DNA from: Taeniopygia guttata
Lineage: Eukaryota > Chordata > Aves > Passeriformes > Estrildidae
Direction: 5' to 3'
Assembly: GCF_048771995.1 (NCBI RefSeq)
Contig: NC_133028.1
Span: forward strand, 2,996,501 to 3,060,500
DNA length: 64,000 bases
The notes below the pieces were generated by a model that saw nothing but the letters and a program-made list of their open reading frames with translations, searched no databases and was not told where the DNA came from. The translations under genes were made by a program, and so were the position numbers. Shown piece after piece: positions 22,232 to 34,318 of this stretch; positions within the stretch are counted from its first letter, which is position 1; each line of letters starts with the position of its first letter.

Positions 22232-22862
22232 TTTGGGAACTCAAAATGTCCCTCAGACATTTTTACAAGTTCCAAATCCCAATCAAAAACATTTAAAACC
22301 CTGGCAGGCAGCTAAAAACAGCTATAATTTTAAGTTTAAACCATAAAATAATTTACCAACTTTACAAAAAAAACACTAAAAAGTCACAAAAGTTTAAATA
22401 TTATAATAATAATAATTACAAAGTAGGGGGAAGAATTTTTTAGTGCTATACAAGAAAGTTTTAGTTTTATACATAAAAGTCAAAAGTTTTAAAATAAAAA
22501 AATTTTAGCTAATCCTATCCTTCCTCTTTCTTCTTCCTTACTTCCATATTTTTAATAATATTAACATTCACAAATTAATTTAAAATAAAAACCCCACAAT
22601 TTAATATAAATAATAAATATTAAAAAAACTATAAACATATAACACATAATATACCATATAAAAATAACAACAACCAAAACAAACAAACAAAAAATGTCAA
22701 GAATATATATACCTTTACCTAAACTACTAAACAAACCGCAACAACCCAAAAACCCAATCTTTTAAATACCTTACAATAAACAACCATAAAACCAAGCAAC
22801 AAAAAATGACTAAACCTTTTTTTTTAAAAACATAAATTAAAAAAAAAGGTTTTTCCACCACA
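22232..22862 (+). mobile_element. Solo LTR, family R copy 2, G-to-A hypermutated
   Basis: Aligns end to end with the reverse complement of 19404-20131. The first ~30 bp (ACTCAAAATGTCCCTCAGAC) and the pyrimidine stretch near 22510-22545 are nearly unchanged, while most G positions of the partner are A here. The 187 bases 22509-22695 contain no G but 36 C. The TATA (ATATAAAAA, about 22656) and AATAAA (22775) survive. One core unit only. The bias is on the element's sense strand, as expected from cytidine deamination of minus-strand cDNA. Fossil, non-coding. No clear flanking duplication; ends are set from the partner. Confidence 0.88.
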
Positions 22863-25800
22863 CAAAGCCACCCCACAACCTAAAGTAGTGAAGATGGAAA
22901 AGGTCTGCCAGGACTTTTTAGCTGGAAAAAAAAGGGGAAACACAATCAATCCATCAATCCATTGTGACACAGGGTGGGAAGAATCAACTCGTTCATCCAG
23001 AAGTGATTTCTCAAAGGAATTTCTGGCTGAAGTTTCAGGAGGATTCTTCCTACACCAGCACTGTGTCTGTGCATTTTGTGTTGCTGGGGAGGATTCTGAG
23101 TGCTGGTGGAACAGCACAGGAATTCCCTGGCTCAGCTTTCCATCATGAAAAATGGTGATTTCCCAAAAGTGCCCCTATAAACATTTCCAGGCAGCAACCT
23201 CTTGGTCAGCCCAGTCAGACTTCAAAGGAGGAGGAAGACACAGCTGATGCAATGACATTTTTTTTGACCAACTCTGCACTTGGACAAGAAGCACCCTATT
23301 GTGTTCCTTTGGAAAAGAGGTGACTGTGCTGCTCCAGGAGCAGCATCCTGCTGCATTTACAGCATTTTCACATCCTCAGGTGAAAGGTGACACAAGGCTG
23401 CCCTGTGATGTGATAGAGGAGGATTTTTATCCTGGTTCTTTTTTACCTTTTTACCTTCTTCTTTTAGTCTTTCTCCTGAATGACCTTGTGACTCAAGATC
23501 TTAAATTTGGAATTACCTTAAGAGCTACTTTTGTCTTCCATCTGCTCTATGGGGAGAGAGACAGCAATTCCATAGGAAGTCTCCTTTAGGATCAATTTCC
23601 TGTCAACAGCAACAGCAGAAAGCACTGAGAAGGAATTTTTTGTTTTGTTTTTTTTTTTTTTTTAATCTGGCAATTTTTTCTCCATTTTAGAACAATGTAT
23701 TCTTTGCCTTAGCTATTAGCCCAAGTGATTAACTTATTGTCAGTGATTTATGACTCCTCTTAAGATATTCCCAGGGTTATTGGATTGACATCATCAAGTT
23801 GCTCCCACTTAAGAGCAGGCAGAGCCAGCACAGGAGCAACGCTGAGGAGCTGCTGCTGTTCCAGGCAGGCTTTGCTGGGATTCCAATGCTGTGAAATTCA
23901 GAGGCTGAATTTTCTCACCCATGGTCCAAGCTCTGGTGCTGGAGGATGAACTTGTGCTCCAGCAGTTTTAGATGCCTCCAGGAGCTGACAGCCCTCAGGC
24001 TGTGAGAGAAAAGTGAAGCATCCTAAAATTGGCTCCTCCTCACACTCCTGATAGTTGCTGTGAAAAGCAGGACTTACTTTTCATTTATCATTCCAAATCT
24101 CTGTTCCTCTGAGTCTTCTGCCTTGTTCAGGATCATGAATCTCTCCTGTAGGCACATTTCCCCCCTGCAGCTCTGGACACATCCCTCTCCCATCTCTGCA
24201 GCTCTTCCCCTGAGCTGGCATCTCTGATCTGAGCAGCTCCTGTGCTTCCAGATCAACCATTTCTCCTTTCCTGAGGGGCAAATCCTACTTCCTCCCTCTT
24301 CCTTAGTGGCCACAGTCTGCAGGCAGCAGCAGATGCTGGAAAAAGATGCTGAGGGGTATCCAGATTCTTGGAAAGATGGATTCAAGGTCATGTTGAGTAC
24401 AGCTCTGCCCTACAAACCCAGAGCTTTGCTGTCCTGCTCAGCTCTGGCAGCACAGCCCAGCCCTAAAACAGGATGCCAGTTATTTTCTTTTTAGGGTGGA
24501 CACCCTTGTGGAAACAAACCTTCTGAGATAAACCCTGCTGCCATTCACCCCTGGGGCACTGCTTCACACAGCCTGAGGTCACCAGGTCCAACCTGGCCGT
24601 GGGTGGGAGATGATCCCAACATGGGCACGTCCTGCAGCTGTTGGGTGATGGTTTCTCCATGTGCCTGCTGGGTGGACACCTCCCTTGCACCCCCACTCCA
24701 TCCTCAGGGCAGCCAGGAAGCTGCTGGCATTGCTGCCAGTCCCTGAAGAAGAATTAAGAGGGGACTGGGTGACAGCCTGCATGTCCCCCTGCCTTCCCTC
24801 GGGGCTGTCCCTGCCACAGCTGGACCCTCCTGGCATCACCTCACTCCCTGTTAAACACATCTGGAACCAGCTGTGCCTCCATGCAGCTCCATCCTCGTGG
24901 CAGAGCCTGTGGGACACATTTTTAATTTGCCACTGCTCCATTCCAGCTACCTTGTGCCTCGGTTTCTCCAAGTGGGATTTGGAGGTGGAGGTTATCACCC
25001 CTCTGATCCTCAGCCTCCTGCTGTGTCACACACCCTGACAAGCACCTGGGGACAAGTGGCTGGAGGATTGTCACCACTAGGACAATGGTAGCTCCTCCTG
25101 GGATGCACAATAAGCCAGCAGCTCATTTTTCTCACCTTCCCACTGCCAATCCCCGTGGCTGCCAGCTCAGAAGGTGTCTGGCATCCCCCAGTCTCCAAGG
25201 GCCCGGAATGCAAATGCCAGGTTGATAAAATGTCTTGGTTCAGGAGATGCCGTGGAGATTTACACTCTGGGTAAATCCAAATCTGGGTCTGAAGGCAGAG
25301 GGTGCACTGGTTAATGCAATACCTCCAAAATAAACCAGGACAAGGCTCTTTGGATGCCTCCTACCCAGGATTTCTGCTCATCTGATCTGGGAATGATCCC
25401 AGTGAGGGATGTGAACACAGAGCCAGTGAGGGAGATGCCAGATCTTCCTGCACTCAGTGATGCAGCGAAGGCTTGTGTTAGGTAAGGCTGACTCATTCTT
25501 CTCTAAAAATACCCCCAAAGGATGGAAAATAAACCAAAAAACTCCGAGTTGGTCTGGAATCTGTTCACCTGGCTAGTGGAAGTGCCCTGGGATCTGCTGG
25601 CCTCCAGCCGTGGTGGGTCTCCTCCAGGACCTGGGACATCTGCAGATGTTTCAGGTGCCACCGGGGAGCCAGCTGCTCACTCCATCCATCACAGAGCGAC
25701 TGTGCTCTGTCCAAAATCCACCCCACTGCCTCCCCATGGCTGAAAACGCAGTTTGGGTCAGGCTGGAAGCAGCAGCAGCAGCAGCAGAGGGAGCTGCTCG

Positions 25801-25903
25801 GCCAGTGGATGCTGGAAAAGTGATGCTCGAAAGGTGCTCTTGGTTCACTGAGAGCTCCTCAGGAGCTGACCTGCAAATACCTCACCCTGCCACCGTGGTG
25901 ACC
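22863..25903. other. unique sequence, about 3 kb
   Basis: Contains a T-rich run at about 23640-23664 and a short CAG-rich patch near 25770. No exon, CR1 or LTR recognised. Open frames here are short and unconvincing. Confidence 0.5.
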
Positions 25904-26268
25904 GGGAAAATAACCTTCTGTCCTGGCAAAATGGGAAAATAAAATTCTGTCCTGGCAAAATGGGAAAATAACTTTCTGTCCTGGCAAAATGGGAAAATAA
26001 CCTTCTGTCCTGGCAAAATGGGAAAATAAACTTCTGTCCTGGCAAAACTGGAAAATAAACTTATGTCCTGGCAAGATGGGGAAATAAACTTCTGTCCTGG
26101 CAAAATGGGAAATAAACTTCTGTCCTGGAAAAACAGGAAAATATCCTTCTGTCCTGGCAAAATGGGAAAATAAAATTCTGTCCTGGCAAAATGGGAAAAT
26201 AACCTTCTGTCCTGGCAAAATGAGAAAATAACCTTCTGTCCTGGCAAAATGGGAAAATAACCTTCTGC
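25904..26268. repeat. 29-bp minisatellite, about 12.6 copies
   Basis: Unit GGGAAAATAACCTTCTGTCC followed by TGGCAAAAT. Copies differ by a few bases. Because 29 is not a multiple of three, a reading frame cycles through all three phases. On minus none of them hits a stop, which makes a 225-residue open frame. I treat that frame as a by-product of the array. Confidence 0.97.
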
Positions 26269-28414
26269 ATCTTAGGGATCCATCCAGACTGGCTGTGTTC
26301 CCCAGAAAGTGTGGTTTTGTCTCTGCTGCAAGAGAGGGATGCCAAAACTTCTCTACAGAGAGCTTTTTTCCTCCTTCATTAAAAAAGCATAAAGATTCCT
26401 CCTTTGCAAACAAAATATTTTCAGATTGTCCACTCAGGAAGCAGATTTTGGCAGAAATTTTCATGTCGCTGAAGCTTGCTTTGATTTTATTCCTATCGTG
26501 GTTTTGGATTATTATTATTTTTTTTTTAATAATCACTTATTTTAAATTATGGACTGGAAGGCTGGCTCCACAATTTAGAAAAATGTTTGTTCACTCAAGG
26601 AAAAAAAAAAAAATGGAAATCTCTGACGCTCTGTATTTCCAACGCACCTTTCTCAATTTCTGTGCTTTCGGGGAGAACTTCTGGACTGCTTAAACTTGAC
26701 TCCCTTTTGGGCTTTAAATATTGAGAGCAGATCAATATCTCATGAACGTCCTCGGTGAAGCTGAGTGAGGTTTGCTGGGAGCTGTATCAGCCTCTTCCCC
26801 CTCTCCTCTCCTCATTCCCACTACAAGCTCATTAAGTCGTGCCACAGGCAGAGATCCATCAAAAGCTGTAAGTGCTGTGGCTGTTTCCTGAAGTGTCTCA
26901 TTCAGGGCATGATGAGGTTTGAGTGCTTCTCCTAATTCAGGCACAATCCAGAGTTACTGGTGTGCTCTTAACTAATAAACCTTCAGCTGCAGCCCAGAAT
27001 AGCAAACTCTGTAATCACGGAAAATTGCTTTTTGATGGGTAAAAATGCACCAGCCTGGGGTGGAGATCTGCTTCCCTCCCCCCTTCCCCACCTTTCTTAA
27101 GGCACTGAGTAGGAAGATGGAGAGGGGAAAGGGAGGCAGAAGCATCCATCCTCCCCCTCACTGTCTTTTGGTGTTTGACATTTTAGGATGGGTGGGAAGG
27201 GACCTGTCCAGGTCACCATGAAAGCTTCACCAGTCTGGGCTTCATCCACGAGGTTGCTGAGCCTTCCCTGGTGGTGCCAAGTTCATTTTTCCCTGGAAAA
27301 AGGTGAATGCTCATAATCCTGAGGAAAAGAAACCTGCACCACCAGGGAAGGGATGGTCTGGGAGCCTGGTGGGGCTCATCCATGGTGTCTGAAGCATTTG
27401 TGCTTCACCAGGGAGCTGCAGAGAGACCTGGGAGAGCTTGAGCTCATCCCAGCCAGAAACATCCCTCAGGATAACACCAGACTTTGCCAGGAGCACGGCA
27501 GGGTCACTCCTTCTTGTGTAGAGCAGGATGCACTCCCTGGAAAGGGACGGGGCCATCCTGATGTCACCCAAGGGTGACTGAGGAGGGAGGGCCAGGATGT
27601 TCCCTTGCTGGAGCCTGGCCTGGCTGAGGTCGGGTTTCCAGGAAGGATAATGTCCCTGGAGACATCTGCTGCACTGTGGTGCAGTGACATCCTCCGAGGG
27701 AGGATAAACACAGCACATGCAACACAGGCACGTGGCACTGAGGGAGGATGCCCAGCAGCCACAACTCATGTATTTCCAGCTCCAAAGTTGAACTCAAACT
27801 TCAAATTCAGTGGGAAAACCACCCCCCCCCCCCAAAAAAAAAAAAAAATTCCATTTCCATCTGTGAGGTTTGGTCTTAATTAGGGTTTCTGTGTTCCTGC
27901 TGAATTATTCATGAATAATTATTTTTCTTCATACAGACTGGTTTTGGTTATCCTGCTTCACCTCAGGCTGGCTCATCTAATTAATTGACACCTATGAGAA
28001 TATGAGGCACAAAAATCCCTCCAAGCCCTTTCAAGAACTTCATATCTAAATTCAAAGACTATTCAAGGACTAAGGCTCTGGCTACTAAATATTAATAGTC
28101 ATAAAGTAATATTTATCCTTATCCTCTTCCACTCCATCCCTTCCCTTCCTTTATGCTTCTCCTTCAGTAAATCAAGATGAGACCATCAATTAGCATCGCC
28201 AAAAACCTTCCTGGGGTGCCCTTCTTTGTAGCTTAGCTGGAATAAGTCATTATCTGTGTTTCTAAGCACCTGATGAGCTTTACTGCAGAAATGAAGGTGC
28301 TTTCCCACCTGGTTTCTGGCTGAAAGGAGGAAAGGATTGTCTGGAGTACATGTGCCAAGGATAGGAGCAGAAGGGCTCAGCCAAACTCACACACTCTCCA
28401 CCGGGACCATGGCT
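26269..28414. other. unique sequence with AT-rich islands
   Basis: Includes T/A-rich sequence at 26510-26545, a C-run/A-run junction at 27822-27847, and an AT-rich segment at 27870-28110 with several TAATTA-type sites and a perfect 18-bp palindrome. The AT-rich part has the look of conserved non-coding DNA, but I cannot test conservation. Confidence 0.45.
27903..27920. repeat. perfect 18-bp palindrome
   Basis: AATTATTCATGAATAATT is identical to its reverse complement. It lies in AT-rich unique sequence with nearby TAATTA sites. Its meaning is unknown. Confidence 0.9.
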
Positions 28415-29380
28415 GGAATCATGGGATTGTGGAATTTCCTGAGCTGGAAGGGACCCACAAGGATCACTGAGTCCAACTCCTGGCCCTGCACAGGTGAATT
28501 CCAGCAATCCCCACCCTGTTCCTGAGAGGGTTATCCAAATTCTTTTTAATTGTCAGGTTTGAGGCTGTGTCCATTCCCTGGGGAGATTATTCAGTGCCCA
28601 CCTGTGGGAACCCAGGGCTTCCCTCTGGCTGCCCTGGCTGCCCTGGGACCCTGGCAGGGGTCAGGAACCCCCCTGGACAGAGCCCCCAGAGACACTGGCT
28701 GTGATCTCTGTCCATGGAAAAGAGTTTTCAATCTTACAGGATCAATTACCAGCTCTGAGTGTTTGATATCAGTAATAATTAAGTGTGGCATGGGTGCAAA
28801 AGTAAAATTTTAGGATTCTAGATTAGGGGTCCAAAGGGGACAAGATGGAGGAAATTGGGTGTGTCTTGTCCTGTTTCTCCTTCTTCATGCCCTCCATGTT
28901 TCACTGTGGTGTTGGCATTTTTCTGTTGGTTCAGGCTGGGGACACACTGTCCAACGTAGGTGACAGATATTGGCACGTTATTGTAAATCCAGCACAGGTA
29001 GTTTCTGGTATTTAATGTTTGTACCATCCCACTGAGGGCAGAGCCCCACACGCTGCCCTGCAGGACAGAGCTGCGGCAGGGCAGCAGAACATGTTAGAGA
29101 TAAACAGAATAAACAACCTTGAAACCTGCACAGACAAATTATGATTTCTTCTTTGGCAGTGGGGCAGAAAGACAGAGACTTTCTACAACCTTGGAAACAT
29201 CAATACCACAGATTCCGACACCCACCCACCCTCTGGGTGGGGAACCTTTTCCTAATGTCCCCCTAACCCTTCCCTGACACATCTCCAGCTGTTCCTTGGG
29301 CCCTGTCCCTGGTCACCAGAGAGCTCCAAGCCAGGAGGTCACCACTGAACCTCAAGGCTGCAGAAGGCTGTGCGTGGTTG
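28415..29380 (-). mobile_element. CR1 LINE split by a K-family LTR
   Basis: CR1 in reverse complement at 28415-28602 resumes at about 29227 ('aaccttttcctaatgtcc' onwards) after the LTR at 28603-29220. The CR1 words follow in family order across the gap, so the LTR inserted into an existing CR1. Confidence 0.88.
28603..29220 (+). mobile_element. Solo LTR, family K copy 4
   Basis: TGTGGGAACCC ... GATTCCGACA. Perfect 6-bp duplication CCCACC at 28597-28602 and 29221-29226. One core unit. Inserted in a CR1. Very similar to copies 2, 5 and 7 by eye. Fossil solo LTR. Confidence 0.95.
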
Positions 29381-30568
29381 AGGGCTGTCCCCATTTTTTG
29401 TGTGCCTTGTGCCATTGAGTGGTGGCCATGGATGCCCTCAGAAGACACTGGGGGATGTCTGGCAGAGTCAGCACCAGGCCACTGCATCCATGGCTTCCCC
29501 TGATGCTGGTCCACCAAGGAGATGAGTTTGGATGGCATGACAGTGTTTCCAGGCCATGTACTGTGTCTTCCTTCCAAGGCAGAGCCATCAGGCCTGGAGA
29601 GCTGTGATCTGTGGGAAACAGCAGTAGGTCCAAGGATGAGTTGCTGAGGTGTCAGATTAAGGTCAGGGCTAGCTGGGAAGGAGTGTTTCTTTCCCTCCAT
29701 GGCAGCTGAGATGCTTGGGGGAACTGAAGAGGACACAGAAGCTGCGGGATGACGCGATGCTCTGAGGGCAGAGGTCCTGGACAAGGGGAAAATCTCCAGT
29801 GGCTACAACTCCACCCACCCTCAGTCTCTGCCTCTCTTCCTCTTGCTGTGTTTGGGCTGGAAAAAACCCTTTGAGTGCAACAGGACCTTCTCAGCACCCT
29901 GCCAAGACCAGATCTGGGCCAGAACAGCAGCTGCATCATGGGGCCATTCCCACAGCCATGATATCCTGCACGGGAAGGTCCTGGAAGGGGTTCCTTGGGC
30001 TCCAAGCTGAATGGCAGACCTGGCCAGGACCAACAGGAGCCCTCTCTGCAAAAGCTCTAGCTGCTTCAGCCCTCTGAGCAGCTAAAGAGTAAACAATGAA
30101 ATGAAGTAGGCACAAAGAAGCACAGAGACCACTATTCAAGGCTCTTTGATGCCTCTGGCCTCGGATTTGCAACAAAATCTTTTCTCAGCTGGCTTTGAAC
30201 AGGGAACCCACACAAGCTCCTTTTGCTATTCAGCCCAAACACAGGGCTGCTACTCATTCGAGCCCTCTGGATGTTCTCTCAGCTCCTGGGTTTCCTTGGG
30301 CTGTGCCAAGAGCACAACACTGAGGCCACTGGCTGTAGGTGAGCAGGAAACATCAGCAGCACAGCAAAGCATTTTCCAGAGCAGGGTACTCAGGGCTCAT
30401 CCCAACACTCTCATCCCGTTTCTTGCTGTGGAAAATGGGGAGAAGTGGTTGGGAGGACATCCTGGAGGCTGCTTGGTTTTCTCCTGTCATTGCTATTAGG
30501 GCTTTGGCTCAGTTCGCCAGATGAAGCCAAGCTGTTCATCCTGGTTCTGTTCCAGCAGGAGCAGCATT
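29381..30568. other. unique sequence, nothing recognised
   Basis: No supported feature in about 1.2 kb. Confidence 0.45.
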
Positions 30569-31263
30569 TGTGGGAATCCAGAGCTTCCCTCTGGCTGCCC
30601 TGGAAGGCCTGGGACCCTGGCAGGGGTCAGGAACCCCCCTGGACAGAGCCACCAGAGACACTGTCTGTGATCTCTGTCCATGGAAAAGAGTTTTCAATCT
30701 TACAGGATGAATTACCAGCTCTGAGTGTTTGATATAAGCAATAATTAAGTGTGGCACAGGTGCAAAAGTAAAATTTTAGGATTCTAGATTAGGGGTCCAA
30801 AGGGGACAAGATGGAGGAAATTAGGTGTGTTTTGTCCTTTTTCTCCATCTTCATGCCCTCCATGTTTCACTGTGGTGTTGGCATTTTTCTGTTGGTTCAG
30901 GCTGGGGACACGCTGTTCAATGTAGGTGACAGATATTGGCACGTTATTGTAAATCCAGCACAGGTAGTTTGTGGTATTTAATGTTTGTAACATCCCACTG
31001 AGGGGTGTTACATTGGCACGTTATTGTAAATCCAGCACAGGTAGTTTGTGGTATTTAATGTTTGTACCATCCCACTGAGGGCAGAGCCCCACACGCTGCC
31101 CTGCAGGACAGAGCTGCGGCAGGGCAGCAGAACATGTTAGAGATAAACAGAATAAACAACCTTGAAACCAGCACAGATGAATTATGGCTTCTTCTTTGGC
31201 AGTGGGGCAGAAAGACGGAGACTTTCTACAATCTCAGAATCATCAATATCACGGATTCTGACA
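30569..31263 (+). mobile_element. Solo LTR, family K copy 5, two core units
   Basis: Full K LTR with TG/CA ends. The 77-bp unit containing TATTTAA occurs twice (30935-31003 and 31004-31080). Flanks AGCATT and TCACTG do not match, so no target duplication is visible. Fossil. Confidence 0.92.
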
Positions 31264-33629
31264 TCACTGAAACCTTTCACCTGAACCATCAAACATGGGC
31301 TGGGGGCTTGGCCAAGCAGCTCCAGAGCCCAGCTCTTTGGAAACCACCCACTGCTGTATGTGCTGGCTTCATCTGACACGGAGCACGGCTTCCTGGGAGG
31401 AAGGCATGGCACTGGGATCCTCTCCTTGGCTGTGCCTCAGTTTCCTTTCAGCCTCAATTGCTGCCTCACTGGGCTGCTGCACATTTCATGAACTGATCTA
31501 GTGGTGGAAACCCTGACATCAGGCTCAGCCTCATGCTGAGTGCTAGTGCTGATGTGTTCCAAAACCAGGTGAGGTTTTCAGCTCCCCTGCATGCCCTGGG
31601 GAGGCTGTGCTGCCTGGGTTCCCCCCAGGGAAGAAGCTATGGAGTGGTGCCCCCTGGATCACCTGGGGCCATGGCAGAAAAAAAGAAATGGGATTTTATG
31701 CATTGCCTGTGTTTTCTGTTCTGCTCAGAAGGAGAAGATTTTGGCCCATCTCCATGTTCCACCTTCAGGAACTCCTGGATGCAGCTCCAGAAACCTTTCC
31801 TGGATGCTTTGATTTTTAGCCCCAGGAGGACACAGCTTGTCCTCATGGCTGGGTCAAGGAAAAAGTGCCAGGTTGTCATCCTGTGCTGCTCCTTTTTCTT
31901 GTCCCTGGAGTCTCTGTGCTTTCCCTTTTGTTACAAAACAGGGGTTGCAACACTCCTTTTGCCTTCCTGAAAACCTGTGATCTTCTCAGAGCTGTGTTGA
32001 CATGTAGGGATGGAATCATCCACCATGGGTTTTCTCCCAGCACTGAGGATTTTGCTCTGTTTCCTACTACAAAACAAGCAAGCTCCAGGTATCTTCACTT
32101 CTCCCCTGTCCTGGCTCATCCCAGGGAAATTCCCTCAGGAAGCCCCTCCTGTCCTGTAAATGCATTTTGTTTTGATCCCTTCTTCTGCCAGGCATCACCA
32201 CCTTACAGCACTGGTGCCAGTGCTGCTTACATGTGATTTTAAATCCCATTTTAGCTAACAACACAGGGATTTGAATTTCCAGCTTGTGAGCATGGATCAT
32301 GCTAGGAGTGCTGCTCAGGCCAAGAAATTCCTTGCATTTTTTTGGGGCAGTTTTCTCCTCTGTGCCTCCTCGCTGGAATGGGCTCTGGCACAGCTTTTGT
32401 TTCCTGCAGCTGCTGGAGAACAGAGCAATCGTGGTTCCTCTCCTTCGTGGGCGAAGCTCATTGTTTTGGAAGGAGGGCTGGCATTTTCAGAAACCTGCTG
32501 AATCGGCATCCTGGATCCAAAGCTCCATGGATGGAAGTGGATGCTGATATTTTGGTAGCTGAGCCAAGCCTCTAGATTCCAGAAAATGAGGTTTTTACCT
32601 GAGAGCCCCATTCCTGCTGATTCCAAAGCACTTTGCCCACTCCAAGCCCTGAAAGAGAGGAAGTGTTTCATGGGGCTGCTGACACATCTCAAGAGGTTTT
32701 TCCTACCTGTCACAGTGCAGGTGACCCATCCCTTCTGCCATTGCCTTGTAGGTGATCTTCAGCTCATTCACAAGATGCATCCCCTTGGAAACCTCTGTCA
32801 TCCCAGGAGATGCCAACACCTGTCCTGGCAGAGGTCTTTGGACAGTGATGGAGGGGAAAGATGAGCAGCACCGTGTGCCCTTGTGATGTTTGCATACACA
32901 GAGGGCAGCAAGAAGTGAAAATTCACTTAAAATGTTGGGTGAGGCTTGTTTCATTCTGGTTCCCTTTGGCAGCTGGAGTGAGCTTGTCAGGGATAATAAG
33001 GATAATAAACGTTGCTAAGCAATAAGTGATTCCAGATCAGCTTCATCAGCTCAGCCCTGTGGGGAGGAAAAGGGATCTGAGCAGGGAAGAGCAGCAGAAA
33101 ACACCTGGCAGGGGGATGGAAGACACAAACAGCCCGTGTCAGCTTGGGGACAACCCTGGCCCTGTTGGGAGAGGGAGGGCAGGGCCCAGATGGGCTGTGG
33201 TTGTGCTGGTCCCAGTTACAGCACCATGGAGAAGTGCAGGGTGACCAGTCCTTGCTGACCAGAGCTGAGTGAGCCCCTGCCACAAGCAGTGCCTCATTGG
33301 GACTGAGCTCTGGTGTTACCATCCACAACCCTTCATGGACGAGGGGACAGAGCCTGCAGAAAGCAGAGGCCCAACAACGTCAGCACAGAGCTAGAGGATA
33401 TCCAGAGGGCTTTTCCTGAAGAAGAACAACACAGGAATTGACCTCTCCCTCTCCTGCTTCTCTGCTCCTCTCGGACAAGCCAGCCAGCTCTTCCCACTCA
33501 ATGCTCATTGCCCTGATTTTTAAGAGTGTTAAGTTTTTGTTTGTAATTCTTTTGAAAGTTTTAAAGTTCTCATAAAACTCCTACAGCCTTCTGATCTGTT
33601 TGCATATTTCTACTAAAGTTCTCACGCAC
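31264..33629. other. unique sequence; right end may be LTR-related
   Basis: Mostly unrecognised. At about 33560-33630 the words 'ataaaactcctacagcc' and 'ttctgatctg' resemble the poly-A region of the TGTGGC-type LTRs at 10.5 and 18.6 kb, so a degraded copy may end here. Not certain. Confidence 0.4.
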
Positions 33630-33840
33630 TGTTCATGTAAATAATGATTGTCTTACATTCTTCTTTGTGGGAAGAGAGAAATAATAGACTGTTAGTTTGA
33701 CCAGTGTGGTTGGAGAGGTGGTAATTCCATCCTCCAATCCACGGTCACGTCTAGAATTCTATAAATACCAGATGTTCAAATAAAACTCTCTCTTTTTCCT
33801 CTTTTAAACTTACCAAGTGTCTGTGTACTCACTAACAACA
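33630..33840 (+). mobile_element. probable short LTR
   Basis: A 211-bp stretch from TGTTCATG to CTAACAACA contains TCTATAAATACC (TATA, about 33759) and AATAAAA (about 33779) in promoter-to-poly-A order and ends in CA. No matching target duplication and no coding sequence next to it. Fossil if it is an LTR. Confidence 0.5.
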
Positions 33841-34318
33841 GATGCTCCCACCTTGTGGGGCAGGGTTAGGGTTAGTGGGGGGGGGTCACACACACGTCCT
33901 TGAGAGCTCTGTGATAGCCCAAACGCCTCCCTGCCCTCTCCTGCACTGCCAGAACCCTCCAAGCTCCCAGTTTCCATCCCAGAGGTCTTGCTGGAGGCTT
34001 GTTCAGCTGTGACAGAGATGTGTCTGTGCTCACTGGCTCCTTCCTGTGCAGGTTATGGGGGCAGGAGGGAGGGTGGGTCAGGCTCTCCATCCCCATCCCC
34101 ATCCCAGGCACTTCCCCTGCTGCTGAGTCCCTTTCTCCAGGCCTTTCCTGCTCGGATTGGCTGTGGGAGGACACAAGAGCAGTTTGGAAACTCATGGCTA
34201 GTCTGAAGAATGTGGATGAGGACTCTGCCTGATAATACTGAATAATTAGAGGTGATCACATGAAGCTGACAGGACAAACACTTTAAATTCCAGGAAATCC
34301 CAGAGATGATTCCCCCAC
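33841..34318. other. unique sequence, nothing recognised
   Basis: Includes two TTAGGG-like units and a G run near 33865-33887. Nothing else. Confidence 0.4.

Noticed and set aside
25904-26268. Regular array resembling CRISPR repeats
   Set aside because: Units are directly abutting with no unique spacers, in a vertebrate genome.
25859-26536. 225-residue minus-strand open frame
   Set aside because: Most of it is the 29-bp minisatellite read in cycling frames. The non-repeat end resembles no protein I know.
33862-33880. Two TTAGGG-like units, possible interstitial telomere repeat
   Set aside because: Only two units next to a G run. This is expected by chance and gives no evidence of a telomere fusion.
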